A stretch of DNA of 42,653 nucleotides, taken from Verrucomicrobiia bacterium. Lineage in GTDB: Bacteria; Verrucomicrobiota; Verrucomicrobiia; Limisphaerales; JADLHS01. This document shows positions 1 through 9,128 of this stretch, one piece after another (positions within the stretch are counted from its first letter, which is position 1; each line of letters starts with the position of its first letter). Location of the stretch: assembly GCA_011525685.1 (NCBI GenBank), contig WYBW01000061.1:1-42653 (forward strand), read 5' to 3'. The position numbers were made by a program, and so were the translations under genes. Under the pieces are notes generated by a model that saw only the letters and a list, made by a program, of their open reading frames with translations, was not told the DNA's origin and searched no databases.

Positions 1-3000
1 ATCTGATCGGTCTGCCGCCGACGCCCGAGCAGGCGGATGGCTTTGTGAACGATGCGTCGCCGGACGCTTACGAACGGCTCGTGGACAAGCTGCTGGCTTC
101 GCCGCATTACGGGGAGCGCTGGGCGCGCCGCTGGCTGGACCTGGCGCGCTACGCCGATACCAACGGTTTCGAGAAGGACAAGCCACGCTCCATCTGGCTG
201 TGGCGCGATTGGGTGATCAACGCCTTGAACGCCGACCTGCCCTTCGATCAGTTCACCATCGAGCAAATCGCCGGCGACATGCTGCCGGAGGCCACGCGCG
301 AGCAGTTGATCGCCACCGGTTTTCATCGCAACACGATGATCAACGAAGAGGGCGGCATTGATCCGCTGGAGTACCGCTTTTACTCGATGGTGGACCGGGT
401 GCATGTCACTTCGACCGCGTGGCTGGGCCTGACGATGGCCTGCGCGCAGTGTCACACGCACAAGTATGATCCGATCCAGCACACGGAGTATTACAGCTTT
501 CTCGCCGCGCTGAACAACGCCGACGAACCGACCTTGGAGATTCCCCGACCGGACATCGCCGAGCAACGGCGGCAGATCCAGGAGCAAATTGACGCATTGG
601 AGGCGGCGTTGCCGGACAAGTTCCCCGCCGAGCTGCGGATTGACTGGCGGACTCCGGGTTCGGCCGAGTTCACCTCGAAGAATGGCAGCGAGGCGGAGTT
701 GCTGGCGGACGGTTCGTTCCGGGTCGGCGGCAGGAATCCCGAGAGGGATGTCTATACCCTCAAGTTCAACCCGGGCGTGCTGCGCATCACCCACTTGCAG
801 ATCGAGGCGCTGCCCGATGAAAACGTCGGCAAAGGCGGACCGGGCCGGACGGATCACGGCAACTTTGTTCTGAGCGAAGTGGAAATGGAGGTGCGGGAGA
901 CTGGAAGCGGGAGCAATCCGCGCGCGGTCAAGTTCGCGAGCGCCGAGGCGGATTTTTCCCAGCAAGGCTTTCCGGTGGCCCACGTGATTGACGGCAAACC
1001 CAACACTGGTTGGGCCGTGGGTGGGGCAGAGAATCCGCGAGCGCACCGACACGCGATTCTCAGGCTGGCCGAGCCTCTCGCCTGGCCGGGTGACGGGACC
1101 ATCACCCTCCGCCTGGCACAGAACTTTGGCGGTCATCATACCTTGGGCCGGTTCCGCGTCAGTGTCGGCAACGAATTGCCGGACTCCGCCTCGACGGTGG
1201 AACGCCGGCGCGAGGTGCGCGATCGCAAATTCGCCAAGTGGCTCGAGGTGGAATCGCACAAGGTGGTGGCGTGGCAAACGCTGCGGCCTGCCAAGGCCGG
1301 GAGCACCATGCCTTTCCTGACGATTGAGCCGGATGATTCCATTTTCGCCAGCGGCGATTTCACCAAGCACGACACGTACACGCTCAAGTTCCAGAACGTT
1401 CCGGCAGGCGCGAAGGCGTTCCGACTGGAGATGCTGCCGGACGAGCGGCTGCCCATGCACGGGCCGGGTTCGGTGGCTTACGAAGGGCCGGTGGGCGATT
1501 TCTGGCTTTCCACCGTGCGGGCCAGGGCGGGTGGCCGGGAAATCAAACTGCAAAACGCCACCGAAAGTTACGCCAAGGGCGGCAACAACGCCGCCCGGGC
1601 GATTGACGACGACCTGCAAAGCGGCTGGTCCGTGGACGGCGGGCAGGGCCAGGCGCACAATGCCGTGTTTCAGTTCGCCGAGCCGCTCGAAACCAGCGGC
1701 GACCTGGAGCTGGAACTGCATTGTGAACGTTACTACGCCGCCGGCTTGGGAAGATTCCGCGTCGCGTTCACCACCGACGCCGACGCGAAGGCGTCCGCCT
1801 TGCCCGACGATTGTTATGCCATCCTGCTGAAACATCGGGATGCTGAAGGGCGGAAAGCGTTGCTCGATTCGCCGGAGTCCGCCGCGGACAGAGAGCGGTT
1901 GCTGCGGCAGTTCGCGAAGGTGACTCCTGAACTGGCCAAGGAACGGCGGCAGATCGAGGAGTTGCGGTCAAAGCTGCCGAAGTTCCCGACGACTCTGGTC
2001 ATGCGCGAGCGTCCCCCCGGCCACACGCGCAACACCTTCCGGTTGCATCGCGGCGAGTTTCTGGATCCCAAGGAGGAGGTCTCGCCGGGCGTGCCCGCGG
2101 TGCTGCCGCCGCTGCCTGCGGGTGAGCCTCCCAATCGTCTGACGCTGGCCCGGTGGCTCGTCTCGAGGGACAATCCGCTCACCGCCCGCGTGGTGATGAA
2201 CCGCCACTGGGAGGCGTTTTTCGGGCGCGGTCTGGTGCGGACGCTGGAGGACTTCGGTTTTCAGGGCGAATTGCCGTCACACCCCGACCTGCTTGACTGG
2301 CTCGCGCTCGAGTTCATGAGCCAAGGCTGGTCGCAGAAAAAAATGCACAAGCTCATCGTGATGAGCGCCACGTATCAGCAATCCAGTCGGGTCACCCCGG
2401 AACTGCGCGAGCGCGATCCGTTGAACGTGCTGCTGGCGCGCGGACCGCGGTTCCGCATCGAAGCCGAAATGGTCCGCGACGCGGCGCTGGTGGCGAGTGG
2501 ATTGTTCTCCGACAAAATCGGCGGGCCGAGTGTCTATCCGCCGCAACCGGCCGGCGTTTCGACCGAGGGCGCGTACGGTGCGCTGGCCTGGAAAGCAAGC
2601 GAAGGCCCGGATCGCTACCGGCGCGGACTTTACACCTTCGCCAAACGCACCACGCCCTTCGCGATGACGGCGACGTTCGACGGCCCGAGCGGCGAGGCGT
2701 GCCTGCCCAAGCGCGAACGCTCGAACACGCCCTTGCAGGCCCTCACCTTGTTGAACGACACGGTCTTCATGGAGTTTGCCCGCGCCTTGGGACAAATGGC
2801 GGTCAAGGCGGAAGGGGACGAAGCGGCCCGGGTGGAACTGCTTTTCCGTCGGTGTCTGACCCGCCCGCCGTCGCGGGAGGAGCGGGAGAAACTGGTTCAC
2901 TTTTACAGGGCCCAGTTCGCGCGGTTCGCCGGTGGTGAATTGAAAGCGAGCGACCTGCTGGATGCGAAGGAAGGCGAGCACCTCAATGAACAGGCCGCGT

Positions 3001-3056
3001 GGACGGCCGTTGCGCGAGTGCTTCTTAATCTGGACGAAACGATAACCAAGGGATGA
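1..3056 (+). CDS. Secreted DUF1549/DUF1553 (PSCyt-type) protein, 5' end missing
   Basis: The reading frame is open from base 3, before any start codon, and opens with LIGLPPTPEQADGF, a typical DUF1549 beginning, so the gene starts upstream of the window. DUF1549 runs to about base 500 and contains a heme-like CAQCH motif at 441-455. Two related middle modules follow (about 640-900 and 1300-1560), each with a YTLKF strand and an LPDExxxxxGPG-like stretch, suggesting an internal duplication. The last third is DUF1553 (LTLARWLVSRDNPLTARVVMNR, then NRHWEAFFGRGLVRTLEDFG). Such proteins are abundant in Planctomycetes and Verrucomicrobia, are usually exported, and usually precede a DUF1501 gene, as here (97 bp gap). 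The exact biochemical role of the family is not established; a part in extracellular polymer breakdown or electron transfer is inferred. The family call is secure. Confidence 0.9.
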   Translation, partial: LIGLPPTPEQADGFVNDASPDAYERLVDKLLASPHYGERWARRWLDLARYADTNGFEKDKPRSIWLWRDWVINALNADLPFDQFTIEQIAGDMLPEATREQLIATGFHRNTMINEEGGIDPLEYRFYSMVDRVHVTSTAWLGLTMACAQCHTHKYDPIQHTEYYSFLAALNNADEPTLEIPRPDIAEQRRQIQEQIDALEAALPDKFPAELRIDWRTPGSAEFTSKNGSEAELLADGSFRVGGRNPERDVYTLKFNPGVLRITHLQIEALPDENVGKGGPGRTDHGNFVLSEVEMEVRETGSGSNPRAVKFASAEADFSQQGFPVAHVIDGKPNTGWAVGGAENPRAHRHAILRLAEPLAWPGDGTITLRLAQNFGGHHTLGRFRVSVGNELPDSASTVERRREVRDRKFAKWLEVESHKVVAWQTLRPAKAGSTMPFLTIEPDDSIFASGDFTKHDTYTLKFQNVPAGAKAFRLEMLPDERLPMHGPGSVAYEGPVGDFWLSTVRARAGGREIKLQNATESYAKGGNNAARAIDDDLQSGWSVDGGQGQAHNAVFQFAEPLETSGDLELELHCERYYAAGLGRFRVAFTTDADAKASALPDDCYAILLKHRDAEGRKALLDSPESAADRERLLRQFAKVTPELAKERRQIEELRSKLPKFPTTLVMRERPPGHTRNTFRLHRGEFLDPKEEVSPGVPAVLPPLPAGEPPNRLTLARWLVSRDNPLTARVVMNRHWEAFFGRGLVRTLEDFGFQGELPSHPDLLDWLALEFMSQGWSQKKMHKLIVMSATYQQSSRVTPELRERDPLNVLLARGPRFRIEAEMVRDAALVASGLFSDKIGGPSVYPPQPAGVSTEGAYGALAWKASEGPDRYRRGLYTFAKRTTPFAMTATFDGPSGEACLPKRERSNTPLQALTLLNDTVFMEFARALGQMAVKAEGDEAARVELLFRRCLTRPPSREEREKLVHFYRAQFARFAGGELKASDLLDAKEGEHLNEQAAWTAVARVLLNLDETITKG

Positions 3057-3060
3057 AACA

Positions 3061-3135
3061 GTCAGACACCCAATCCCTCAATTACCCAAAGGGCGCACGC
3101 AACGCTGGTGGTTGGGTATTTGGGTCTTTGGGTCC
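3061..3135. repeat. Short octamer-like repeats between the two PSCyt-type genes
   Basis: At 3112-3135 there are three consecutive 8-bp units: TTGGGTAT, TTGGGTCT, TTGGGTCC. On the left, about 3067-3091, complementary units occur (ACCCAAT, ATTACCCAAAG), so the two halves could fold into a hairpin in the transcript. This fills most of the gap before the DUF1501 gene. It could be a degenerate short tandem repeat array like others in this window, or a structured leader. No strong terminator run of T is seen. Confidence 0.5.
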
Positions 3136-3153
3136 TTTCCCATCTTTTACACC

Positions 3154-4614
3154 ATGAACTGTCACGATCACCTCTACACGTGCAGTCCGCCGCGCGTGAA
3201 TTCCCGCCGCTGGTTCTTGAAGGAATGTGGCTTCGGTCTCGGCAAGATCGCGCTGGGTTCGCTGTTGACCAACGCATTCGTATCAAGAGCGGGCGCCGCC
3301 GCCGTCTCGGCGGCCGATGTGCTGAAACCGCGCGCGCCGCATTTTCCCGGCAAGGCCAAACACGTCATTCACCTGTTCATGGCCGGCGCCCCGAGCCAGC
3401 TCGATCTGTTCGATCACAAGCCCGAACTGGCCAAGCTCGAAGGCAAGCCGCTGCCGCCCTCGGTCATCGGCGGACAGCGTTACGCGTTCATCCGGCCCGA
3501 TGCGGCGGTGCTCGGTCCGCAATTCAAATTCGCCAGGCACGGCCAGTCTGGCGCGGAACTTTCCGAAATGCTGCCGCACCTGGCCGAAATCGTGGATGAC
3601 ATCTGTCTCATCAAGTCCATGAAGACGGATCAGTTCAATCACGCGCCGGGCCAGATTTTCCTGAACACCGGTTTCTCGCAACCGGGCCGGCCCAGCCTTG
3701 GTTCTTGGGTGATTTACGGTCTGGGCAGCGAATCACAAGACCTGCCCGCGTTCGTGGTCATGTCCACCGGCTCGGGCATCAGCGGCGGTTCGGCCAACTG
3801 GTCCAGCGGCTTCATGCCGTCGGTGTATGCCGGCGTGCGCTTTCGCAACCAGGGCGATCCGATTCTCAACGTCAGCAGTCCGAACGGCGTGGACGCCAGA
3901 CTCCAGCGCGATTCCCTCGACTTGATCGAGGAGCTGAACCACGCGCGCCTCGGCCTCGTGGGCGATCCGGAAATCGAAACGCGCATCGCCTCGTATGAAA
4001 TGGCGTATCGCCTTCAAACCTCCGCGCCCGAGTTGATGGATTTGAAAAAGGAGAGCAAGGAGACGTTGGAGATGTATGGCTGTGATCCGGACAAGCCGAA
4101 TTTCGCGCGCGCGTGCCTCCTGGCGCGGCGCATGATCGAACGCGGCGTGCGCTTCGTGAACATTTATCACGAGGGCTGGGACGCGCACTCGGACGTGGTG
4201 GGCAATTCCAAAAGCAACTGCGGCGCCACGGACAAGGCTTCGGCCGCGCTCGTCAAGGACCTCAAACAACGCGGCTTGCTGGATGAAACGCTCGTCATCT
4301 GGGGCGGTGAATTTGGCCGCACGCCCATGGTCGAGAACAACGTCGCGCTGGGCCGCAGCCTGGGACGCGATCATCATCCGCAGGCGTTCACCATCTGGAT
4401 GGCCGGCGGCGGCATCAAACCCGGGTTAACCTACGGCGCAACCGACGATCTTGGGTTCCACGTCATCGAGAACGAAGTCCACGTCCACGACCTGCAGGCG
4501 ACCATTCTCCATTGCCTCGGTTTCGATCACGAGCGACTCACCTACACGTACCAGGGCAGGCAATTTCGCCTGACGGATGTGCATGGCAAGGTGGTGAAGG
4601 CCGTCCTCGCTTGA
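3154..4614 (+). CDS. DUF1501 domain protein with Tat signal
   Basis: A 486-residue protein from the ATG at 3154. An in-frame TTG at 3112 lies inside a short repeat and would place extra residues before the export signal, so it was not chosen. The N-terminus has a twin-arginine-like motif, SRRWFLK at residues 17-23, followed by a hydrophobic stretch, so export through Tat is likely. The rest matches DUF1501, a sulfatase/alkaline-phosphatase-fold family: KHVIHLFMAGAPSQLDLFDHKP near residue 70, GGEFGRTP, and GRDHHPQAFTIWMAGGG near the C-terminus. It is co-directional with the DUF1549/DUF1553 gene 97 bp upstream; this pairing is very common in PVC bacteria and suggests the two products work together outside the cytoplasm. 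The substrate is unknown. Confidence 0.9.
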   Translation: MNCHDHLYTCSPPRVNSRRWFLKECGFGLGKIALGSLLTNAFVSRAGAAAVSAADVLKPRAPHFPGKAKHVIHLFMAGAPSQLDLFDHKPELAKLEGKPLPPSVIGGQRYAFIRPDAAVLGPQFKFARHGQSGAELSEMLPHLAEIVDDICLIKSMKTDQFNHAPGQIFLNTGFSQPGRPSLGSWVIYGLGSESQDLPAFVVMSTGSGISGGSANWSSGFMPSVYAGVRFRNQGDPILNVSSPNGVDARLQRDSLDLIEELNHARLGLVGDPEIETRIASYEMAYRLQTSAPELMDLKKESKETLEMYGCDPDKPNFARACLLARRMIERGVRFVNIYHEGWDAHSDVVGNSKSNCGATDKASAALVKDLKQRGLLDETLVIWGGEFGRTPMVENNVALGRSLGRDHHPQAFTIWMAGGGIKPGLTYGATDDLGFHVIENEVHVHDLQATILHCLGFDHERLTYTYQGRQFRLTDVHGKVVKAVLA

Positions 4615-4735
4615 GCCATTTCCCTGTTCCGCGCTGCCCGGTGCGCCTTTGGACGGATGATGCCGCGCCGCGGCAGGCTAAACTGGTCTCGCCCGGCTCA
4701 ATGAAGCGTTTATCTCCCTTGGGCAGGTGCGGGGT

Positions 4736-4897
4736 TCAGAGCTTCTCCAAGCACGGAAGCACGGGTTGCCAGGGGCGGTTGGCATCCGCCTGCCAGGCGC
4801 GCAGCGGTGTGAGCGCATCCTTCCACGCGTGCGACAGCGGCGGCAAAAACGCATCGTCCAGCGACCCGTGTTCAGCCAGTCGTGTAGCCGCGTGCAT
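4736..4897 (-). pseudogene. Possible C-terminal gene remnant (53 residues)
   Basis: In the 400-bp gap between the DUF1501 gene and hpnJ, the minus strand has a 53-codon frame from ATG (4897) to TGA. It has protein-like composition: LAEHGSLDDAFLPPLSHAW, then DALTPLRAWQADANRPW. Upstream, in another frame, reads VAIADAFSNEILAIINP, which could belong to the same ancestral protein before a frameshift. I do not recognise the family. A chance open frame in GC-rich DNA is a real alternative. Apart from this I see nothing in 4615-5016. Confidence 0.3.
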
Positions 4898-5016
4898 GGG
4901 TTGATGATCGCGAGGATCTCATTCGAGAAAGCGTCGGCGATGGCAACACTGCCGAAACGAGAAGGGAGACAATTTATGGCGACACATTCGAAGTGCTGAG
5001 GCTGCGCCGACGGGCT

Positions 5017-6477
5017 TTAGCTGCCCCACACCGCCGCCTTCGTCGCCGCCAAGTCGGTTCGCCGTTGCGCCATGCTCTTGAAGAATTCGTAGCCTTCACG
5101 CAAACGACGCACGCAAACGTCCTTGTCCTCCAGCATCGTTTTGATGATGCGCAGGATCGGCTTCGGGCGCAGATAGTAGCGCTGGTAGAAGCGCTCGACG
5201 CTTTCGAATATTTCTTCCTTGCTCAAGCCAGGATATTCGAGCGCGCTTTGCTGGAAGCCGTCGGTTTCCACGAGGTCGGTCTTGTCTTTCTTCACGAACC
5301 AGCCGTTGAGTTTGGCTTGCTCGTAAAGTTCCGTGCCCGGATACGGCGCGGCGAGGCTGACTTGCAGGCTGAACACATCCAGTTCCTGCGCGAATTGAAT
5401 GGTTTGTTCGATGGTGTCTTTGGTTTCCACCGGGAGTCCCAGAATGAATGTTCCATGAACGACGACGCCCGCCTGGTGACAGGCTTTGGTGAAGCGCCGC
5501 ATCTCGTCGGTGGTCACGCCTTTCTTGATGCGCGTGAGGGTTTCGTCGTTGCCGCTTTCGTAGCCGACCAGGAACAGGCGCAGGCCGTTGTCCTTGAAAC
5601 TTTTGATCGTGTCGTAATCGAGGTTCGCGCGGCTGTTGCAACTCCAGGTCAAACCGAGCGGGCCGAGTTTCTTCGCAATCTCGCGGGCGCGCGGCAGGTT
5701 CGCGGTGAACGTGTCGTCGTCGAAGAAAAATTCGCGCACTTGCGGGAAGAGCTTCTTCATGTAGGCCATTTCGTCGGCGACGTTTTGCGGCGAGCGGACG
5801 CGGTATTTGTGTCCGCCGATGGTTTGCGGCCAGAGGCAGAAGCTGCATTGCGCCGGGCAACCGCGGCCCGTGTAGAGGCTCACGTACGGGTGCAGGAGGT
5901 AGCCGATGAAATATTTTTCGATCTGCAGGTCGCGCTGGTAAACGTCCGCCACCCACGGCAGCGCGTCCATGTCGGCAATCAATTCGCGCTCAGGGTTGTG
6001 TTTGATTTTGCCGTCATTGTCCTTGTAGGAAAGGCCGGCGATGGTCGAAAGGTCGCGGCCTTGGGCCACTTCCGCGCAGGTGTAATCGAATTCCTTTCGG
6101 CCCACCCAGTCAATCGCGGGCGACGCCTTGAGGGTTTCGGTCGGCAACACCATCGGGTGTGCGCCGACGAAACCGATTTTGGTGTCAGGCTTCTGCGCCT
6201 TGATGGCTTCGGCGACTTTGCAGTCGTTCTTCAGCGACGGCGTGCTGGTGTTGATGATGACGTGATCGTAGTCCTTCGCGATGGCGAGGCACTGGGCGAC
6301 GTCAATGTCGTGCGGCGGGCAATCGAGCAGGCGCGAATTGGGCGTGAGCGCGGCGGGTTGCGCGAGCCAGGTCGGATACCAATAGCTGGTGACTTCGCGG
6401 CGGGCTTGGTAACGCGAACCGGCGCCGCCGTCGAAACTCTCGAAGCTCGGAGGGCAAAGGTAGAGCGTGCGGCTCAT
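5017..6477 (-). CDS. hpnJ: Hopanoid-associated B12-binding radical SAM protein HpnJ
   Basis: A 486-residue protein from the ATG at 6477, which overlaps the stop of the upstream acyltransferase gene as ATGA (6474-6477), so translational coupling is likely. It opens with LCPPSFESFDGGAGSRYQAR and YWYPTWLAQPAAL, characteristic of HpnJ. The order is an N-terminal cobalamin-binding-like region (about residues 45-140), then a radical SAM core with the cluster motif C207-x3-C211-x2-C214 (CPAQCSFC). In Burkholderia genetics HpnJ is needed to convert bacteriohopanetetrol glucosamine to the cyclitol ether by ring contraction. The glycosyltransferase HpnI and deacetylase HpnK that act before it are not in this window. 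It is the last gene of the minus-strand run lipoprotein-hpnH-acyltransferase-hpnJ. Confidence 0.88.
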   Translation of the reverse strand: MSRTLYLCPPSFESFDGGAGSRYQARREVTSYWYPTWLAQPAALTPNSRLLDCPPHDIDVAQCLAIAKDYDHVIINTSTPSLKNDCKVAEAIKAQKPDTKIGFVGAHPMVLPTETLKASPAIDWVGRKEFDYTCAEVAQGRDLSTIAGLSYKDNDGKIKHNPERELIADMDALPWVADVYQRDLQIEKYFIGYLLHPYVSLYTGRGCPAQCSFCLWPQTIGGHKYRVRSPQNVADEMAYMKKLFPQVREFFFDDDTFTANLPRAREIAKKLGPLGLTWSCNSRANLDYDTIKSFKDNGLRLFLVGYESGNDETLTRIKKGVTTDEMRRFTKACHQAGVVVHGTFILGLPVETKDTIEQTIQFAQELDVFSLQVSLAAPYPGTELYEQAKLNGWFVKKDKTDLVETDGFQQSALEYPGLSKEEIFESVERFYQRYYLRPKPILRIIKTMLEDKDVCVRRLREGYEFFKSMAQRRTDLAATKAAVWGS

Positions 6478-7661
6478 GCCAGGGTGACCTGTTGCTCCCG
6501 CCCCGGAAACCATTTGTCGCGCAATCGCAGCATAGGAAATTCAATGAGCCGGGCCATGATGATTCCGAAAGTCCAACTGGCCGCAACGAAAATCAATTCC
6601 TTGACGAGATAGCTGCCGAAGCCGGAGGAGATCGGTCCCAAGAGCCGCCGCACACCGGCGAGGACCAGCATGTGCCAGAGGTAAACCGAGTAGGAGTGTT
6701 TCCCCAGCCAGGCCAGCCACTCAAGCCAGGCCGGTCGCCGGAAATGATCCAGCGACAAGGCCGCAATCAGCAGACAGCCCGCGCCGACATAGACCAGCAT
6801 GAAACCAAAAATACGCCAAACCTGAACCGACAGGAGGCGGTCGCTGATGGGGGAAATCAAGAGCAGGCCCAGCGCCGCCCACCCCCACCGCCAGGCGAGC
6901 AAGCGGTTCTTGAAAGCGTTGCTCCAGGTATTATGCCAGCCGTGCGCCAGCCAGACTCCGAAAAACAGGGCATCCAACCGTACGTGCGTGGCCGAGGTCA
7001 ACAGTTGGGGGTGGCTGGTGCTGATTTGATAACTGAACCACCACGTAACGATGCGGGCGGCGAGGCACGAAAGGATGACCACATCCACGACCCGCGGAAT
7101 GACGTTTAACCTGGGCTTCCCGTGGGTGTCCGGGAATGATTTGAGCACCAAGAACAGGCCCGCAAGCAGCAAATAGAAGTGTTCTTCGACCGCCAGAGTC
7201 CAGGTGTGATACCAGAGCCCCATCACATAATTTTGAAAAAAGAACAGCTCGGCGAGCAGACCCTTGGTGTTGATTTTACCCGTCTGGAAGAACTGGACGA
7301 CCAAGGTAACCGCAATCAGCAACCAGAAGGCGGGATAAATCTTGAAGCCGCGGCGGATGAGAAACCGCCCGGGCGATACCGTGCCGGTGCGCGCCAGTTC
7401 CTGAAAGAACAAGCCGGAAACCAGAAAGCCGCTCAACACAAAGAAGATGTCCACGCCGTACATCCCGGGCGGCAGCAAAGCGAGCAGGAGCTCCCAGCTC
7501 CCGAAGCTCTTCCCGGCGGCCGGGGTGCCAAAGGCCTGAAGGGCGTGGACGTGGAGCACCAGCGAGACGGCCAGGAACCGCAGCACGTCGAGGCCAATGA
7601 GCCGGGGTCTGGTTTCGGGTCGTTTGCGCCTGAGGGTAGAACTGCTCAAACGAATGATCAA
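6474..7661 (-). CDS. Acyltransferase-3 family membrane protein in the hopanoid operon
   Basis: A 395-residue multispanning protein. The start is read as TTG at 7661, because the conserved first helix (LIGLDVLRFLAVSLVLHVH) begins near residue 21 and no earlier ATG exists. Family hallmarks are R28-x10-H39, the YGVDIFFVLSGFLVSGLFF segment and WTLAVEEHFYLLL, placing it with OafA/WecH-like acyltransferases, which use acyl-CoA to acylate sugars or other extracytoplasmic acceptors. About ten hydrophobic segments are visible. It starts 41 bp after hpnH and its stop overlaps the hpnJ start, so it is part of the hopanoid operon. An acyl modification of the hopanoid head group is a plausible inference, but the acceptor could equally be a cell-surface glycan. 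Confidence 0.87.
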   Translation of the reverse strand: MIIRLSSSTLRRKRPETRPRLIGLDVLRFLAVSLVLHVHALQAFGTPAAGKSFGSWELLLALLPPGMYGVDIFFVLSGFLVSGLFFQELARTGTVSPGRFLIRRGFKIYPAFWLLIAVTLVVQFFQTGKINTKGLLAELFFFQNYVMGLWYHTWTLAVEEHFYLLLAGLFLVLKSFPDTHGKPRLNVIPRVVDVVILSCLAARIVTWWFSYQISTSHPQLLTSATHVRLDALFFGVWLAHGWHNTWSNAFKNRLLAWRWGWAALGLLLISPISDRLLSVQVWRIFGFMLVYVGAGCLLIAALSLDHFRRPAWLEWLAWLGKHSYSVYLWHMLVLAGVRRLLGPISSGFGSYLVKELIFVAASWTFGIIMARLIEFPMLRLRDKWFPGREQQVTLA

Positions 7662-7702
7662 CCGGGTGGCGCGCTCCCAGTCCGAAGGGCTGCCTCACCG
7701 GC

Positions 7703-9124
7703 TTAAGGAGTCTTGCGGGTGTCGGCAATCCTGGCCAGCAGCGCATCGCGCTCGCTCGTGTCTCCCGAGCCGCAGTGGCTGCCCACATGCGCCTCGTGAT
7801 GGCCGTTGTTGGAAAACGCGCCCCTCGCGTTGGCCGCGGGATTGATGGCCGCCTTGGCTTCGGCGAGATGCCCTTTGCCGATGGACACGCCGTTGAACGC
7901 GCGCCGCTCCAACTCGGCGCTGGCCGGGAACGGCTTTGGCCGCGGCCAGAAGTTGTATTTGAAGTTTTTCCAGTTGTCGCCGCGCTGGTAGTTGGTGCCA
8001 AGCGCGCCGCTGGGATCATAGCCGCAATGCACCATGCAGTTCTCGCAACGCGGGTCGCGCGCGACACCGTCCACGACGCCGTAATTCTCCCACCGCACCT
8101 TCGCGAGCATCTCCGGGTAACTGTCGTAATGGCCGTCGGTCATCAGGTAACAAGGCGCCTTCCAGCCCTTGACGTTGTAGGTGGGAATCGCCCAGGCGGT
8201 GCAGGTCAACTCGCGCTTGCCGGCCAGGAACTCCTGATAAACCGGTGTGCCGAAGATGGTGAACAGCCGGCCCCAGTCGAGAATCTTCGCAAACTTCTGC
8301 CGCGTCATATCGCGTGTAAGGAAGAATTCCTTGGGATCCTTGCCCAGCCGTTTGACCATATCCTTCTTGGCGGCGTCGTAATCGTAACCGGGCGAGATCG
8401 TGTGGCCATCCACATTGAGCGAGCTGAGGAATTTGAACATGTCCTCCAGTTCGCGCACGTCCGTCTCCTTATAGACGGTGGTGTTGGTCGCGGTCTGGTA
8501 GCCGAGAATCTTCGCCATCTTGATGGCGGCCACACATTCCTTGAACACCCCCTCGCGCTCAACAATGAGGTCGTGCGTGAATTCCAGCCCGTCCACGTGA
8601 ACATTCCAATACATCCATTGGCTGGGGGCGATGACGACTTTGCTTCTCGCGGCTGCATCGGCATTGCGGATGGCTTCGGCTTCTTTCTCAGTGACCAGCT
8701 TCTCAGCCAGGAGGCGTTCCAGAGAGGAGCGATGGGACGGATTGGACGGATCGTAAACCGCGGCGAAATACTCCCGCATTTTTTTCCGCATGAACACGCC
8801 GTTCGTGCAGATGTAAATGATTCGCCCCTGTTGGCGCAGCCCCGCCACGAGTTCCTCGATCTTTGGATAAATCAGCGGCTCCCCGCCGCAGATGGACACC
8901 ATCGGCGCGTCGCAATCGTTCGCGGCCGCGAGACATTTCTCGAGCGGCACCATGTCTTTGAGCGAGGTGGAGTACTCGCGAATCCGGCCGCAGCCAGTGC
9001 AGGTCAGATTGCAGGTGTGCAACGGCTCCAGTTGCAGGACCATGGCGAACCTGGGGGTCTTGCGGAGCTTGTGCCGGATGATGTGCCCGGCGATTTTGGC
9101 CGACAACGCGAAGGGAAATCGCAT
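7703..9124 (-). CDS. hpnH: Adenosyl-hopene transferase HpnH (radical SAM)
   Basis: A 473-residue protein. The start chosen is the ATG at 9124, because MRFPFALSAKIAGHIIRHKL matches the HpnH N-terminus; a 14-residue extension is open but would run into the upstream lipoprotein gene. The radical SAM cluster motif is C38-x3-C42-x2-C45 (CNLTCTGC). Further family signatures are ICGGEPLIYPKIEEL, IYICTNGVF, DGHTISPGYDYDAAK and CENCMVHCGYDPSGA, the last part of a C-terminal cysteine-rich region. HpnH joins an S-adenosylmethionine-derived 5'-deoxyadenosyl radical to diploptene, the first step of side-chain elongation to bacteriohopanetetrol. It is longer than usual: an insert of about 35-40 residues follows KKMREYF, and the C-terminal tail runs about 80 residues past the cysteine region. 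It starts 4 bp after the lipoprotein gene. Confidence 0.92.
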   Translation of the reverse strand: MRFPFALSAKIAGHIIRHKLRKTPRFAMVLQLEPLHTCNLTCTGCGRIREYSTSLKDMVPLEKCLAAANDCDAPMVSICGGEPLIYPKIEELVAGLRQQGRIIYICTNGVFMRKKMREYFAAVYDPSNPSHRSSLERLLAEKLVTEKEAEAIRNADAAARSKVVIAPSQWMYWNVHVDGLEFTHDLIVEREGVFKECVAAIKMAKILGYQTATNTTVYKETDVRELEDMFKFLSSLNVDGHTISPGYDYDAAKKDMVKRLGKDPKEFFLTRDMTRQKFAKILDWGRLFTIFGTPVYQEFLAGKRELTCTAWAIPTYNVKGWKAPCYLMTDGHYDSYPEMLAKVRWENYGVVDGVARDPRCENCMVHCGYDPSGALGTNYQRGDNWKNFKYNFWPRPKPFPASAELERRAFNGVSIGKGHLAEAKAAINPAANARGAFSNNGHHEAHVGSHCGSGDTSERDALLARIADTRKTP

Positions 9125-9128
9125 GGGC

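Noticed and set aside
3112..3153. TTG start for the DUF1501 protein
   Set aside because: It lies in a short tandem repeat and would put a second hydrophobic stretch ahead of the Tat motif.
4993..6612. Long open frame on the plus strand, opposite hpnJ
   Set aside because: It is the antisense of a clear radical SAM gene and shows repetitive R/A/V/H-rich composition without motifs.
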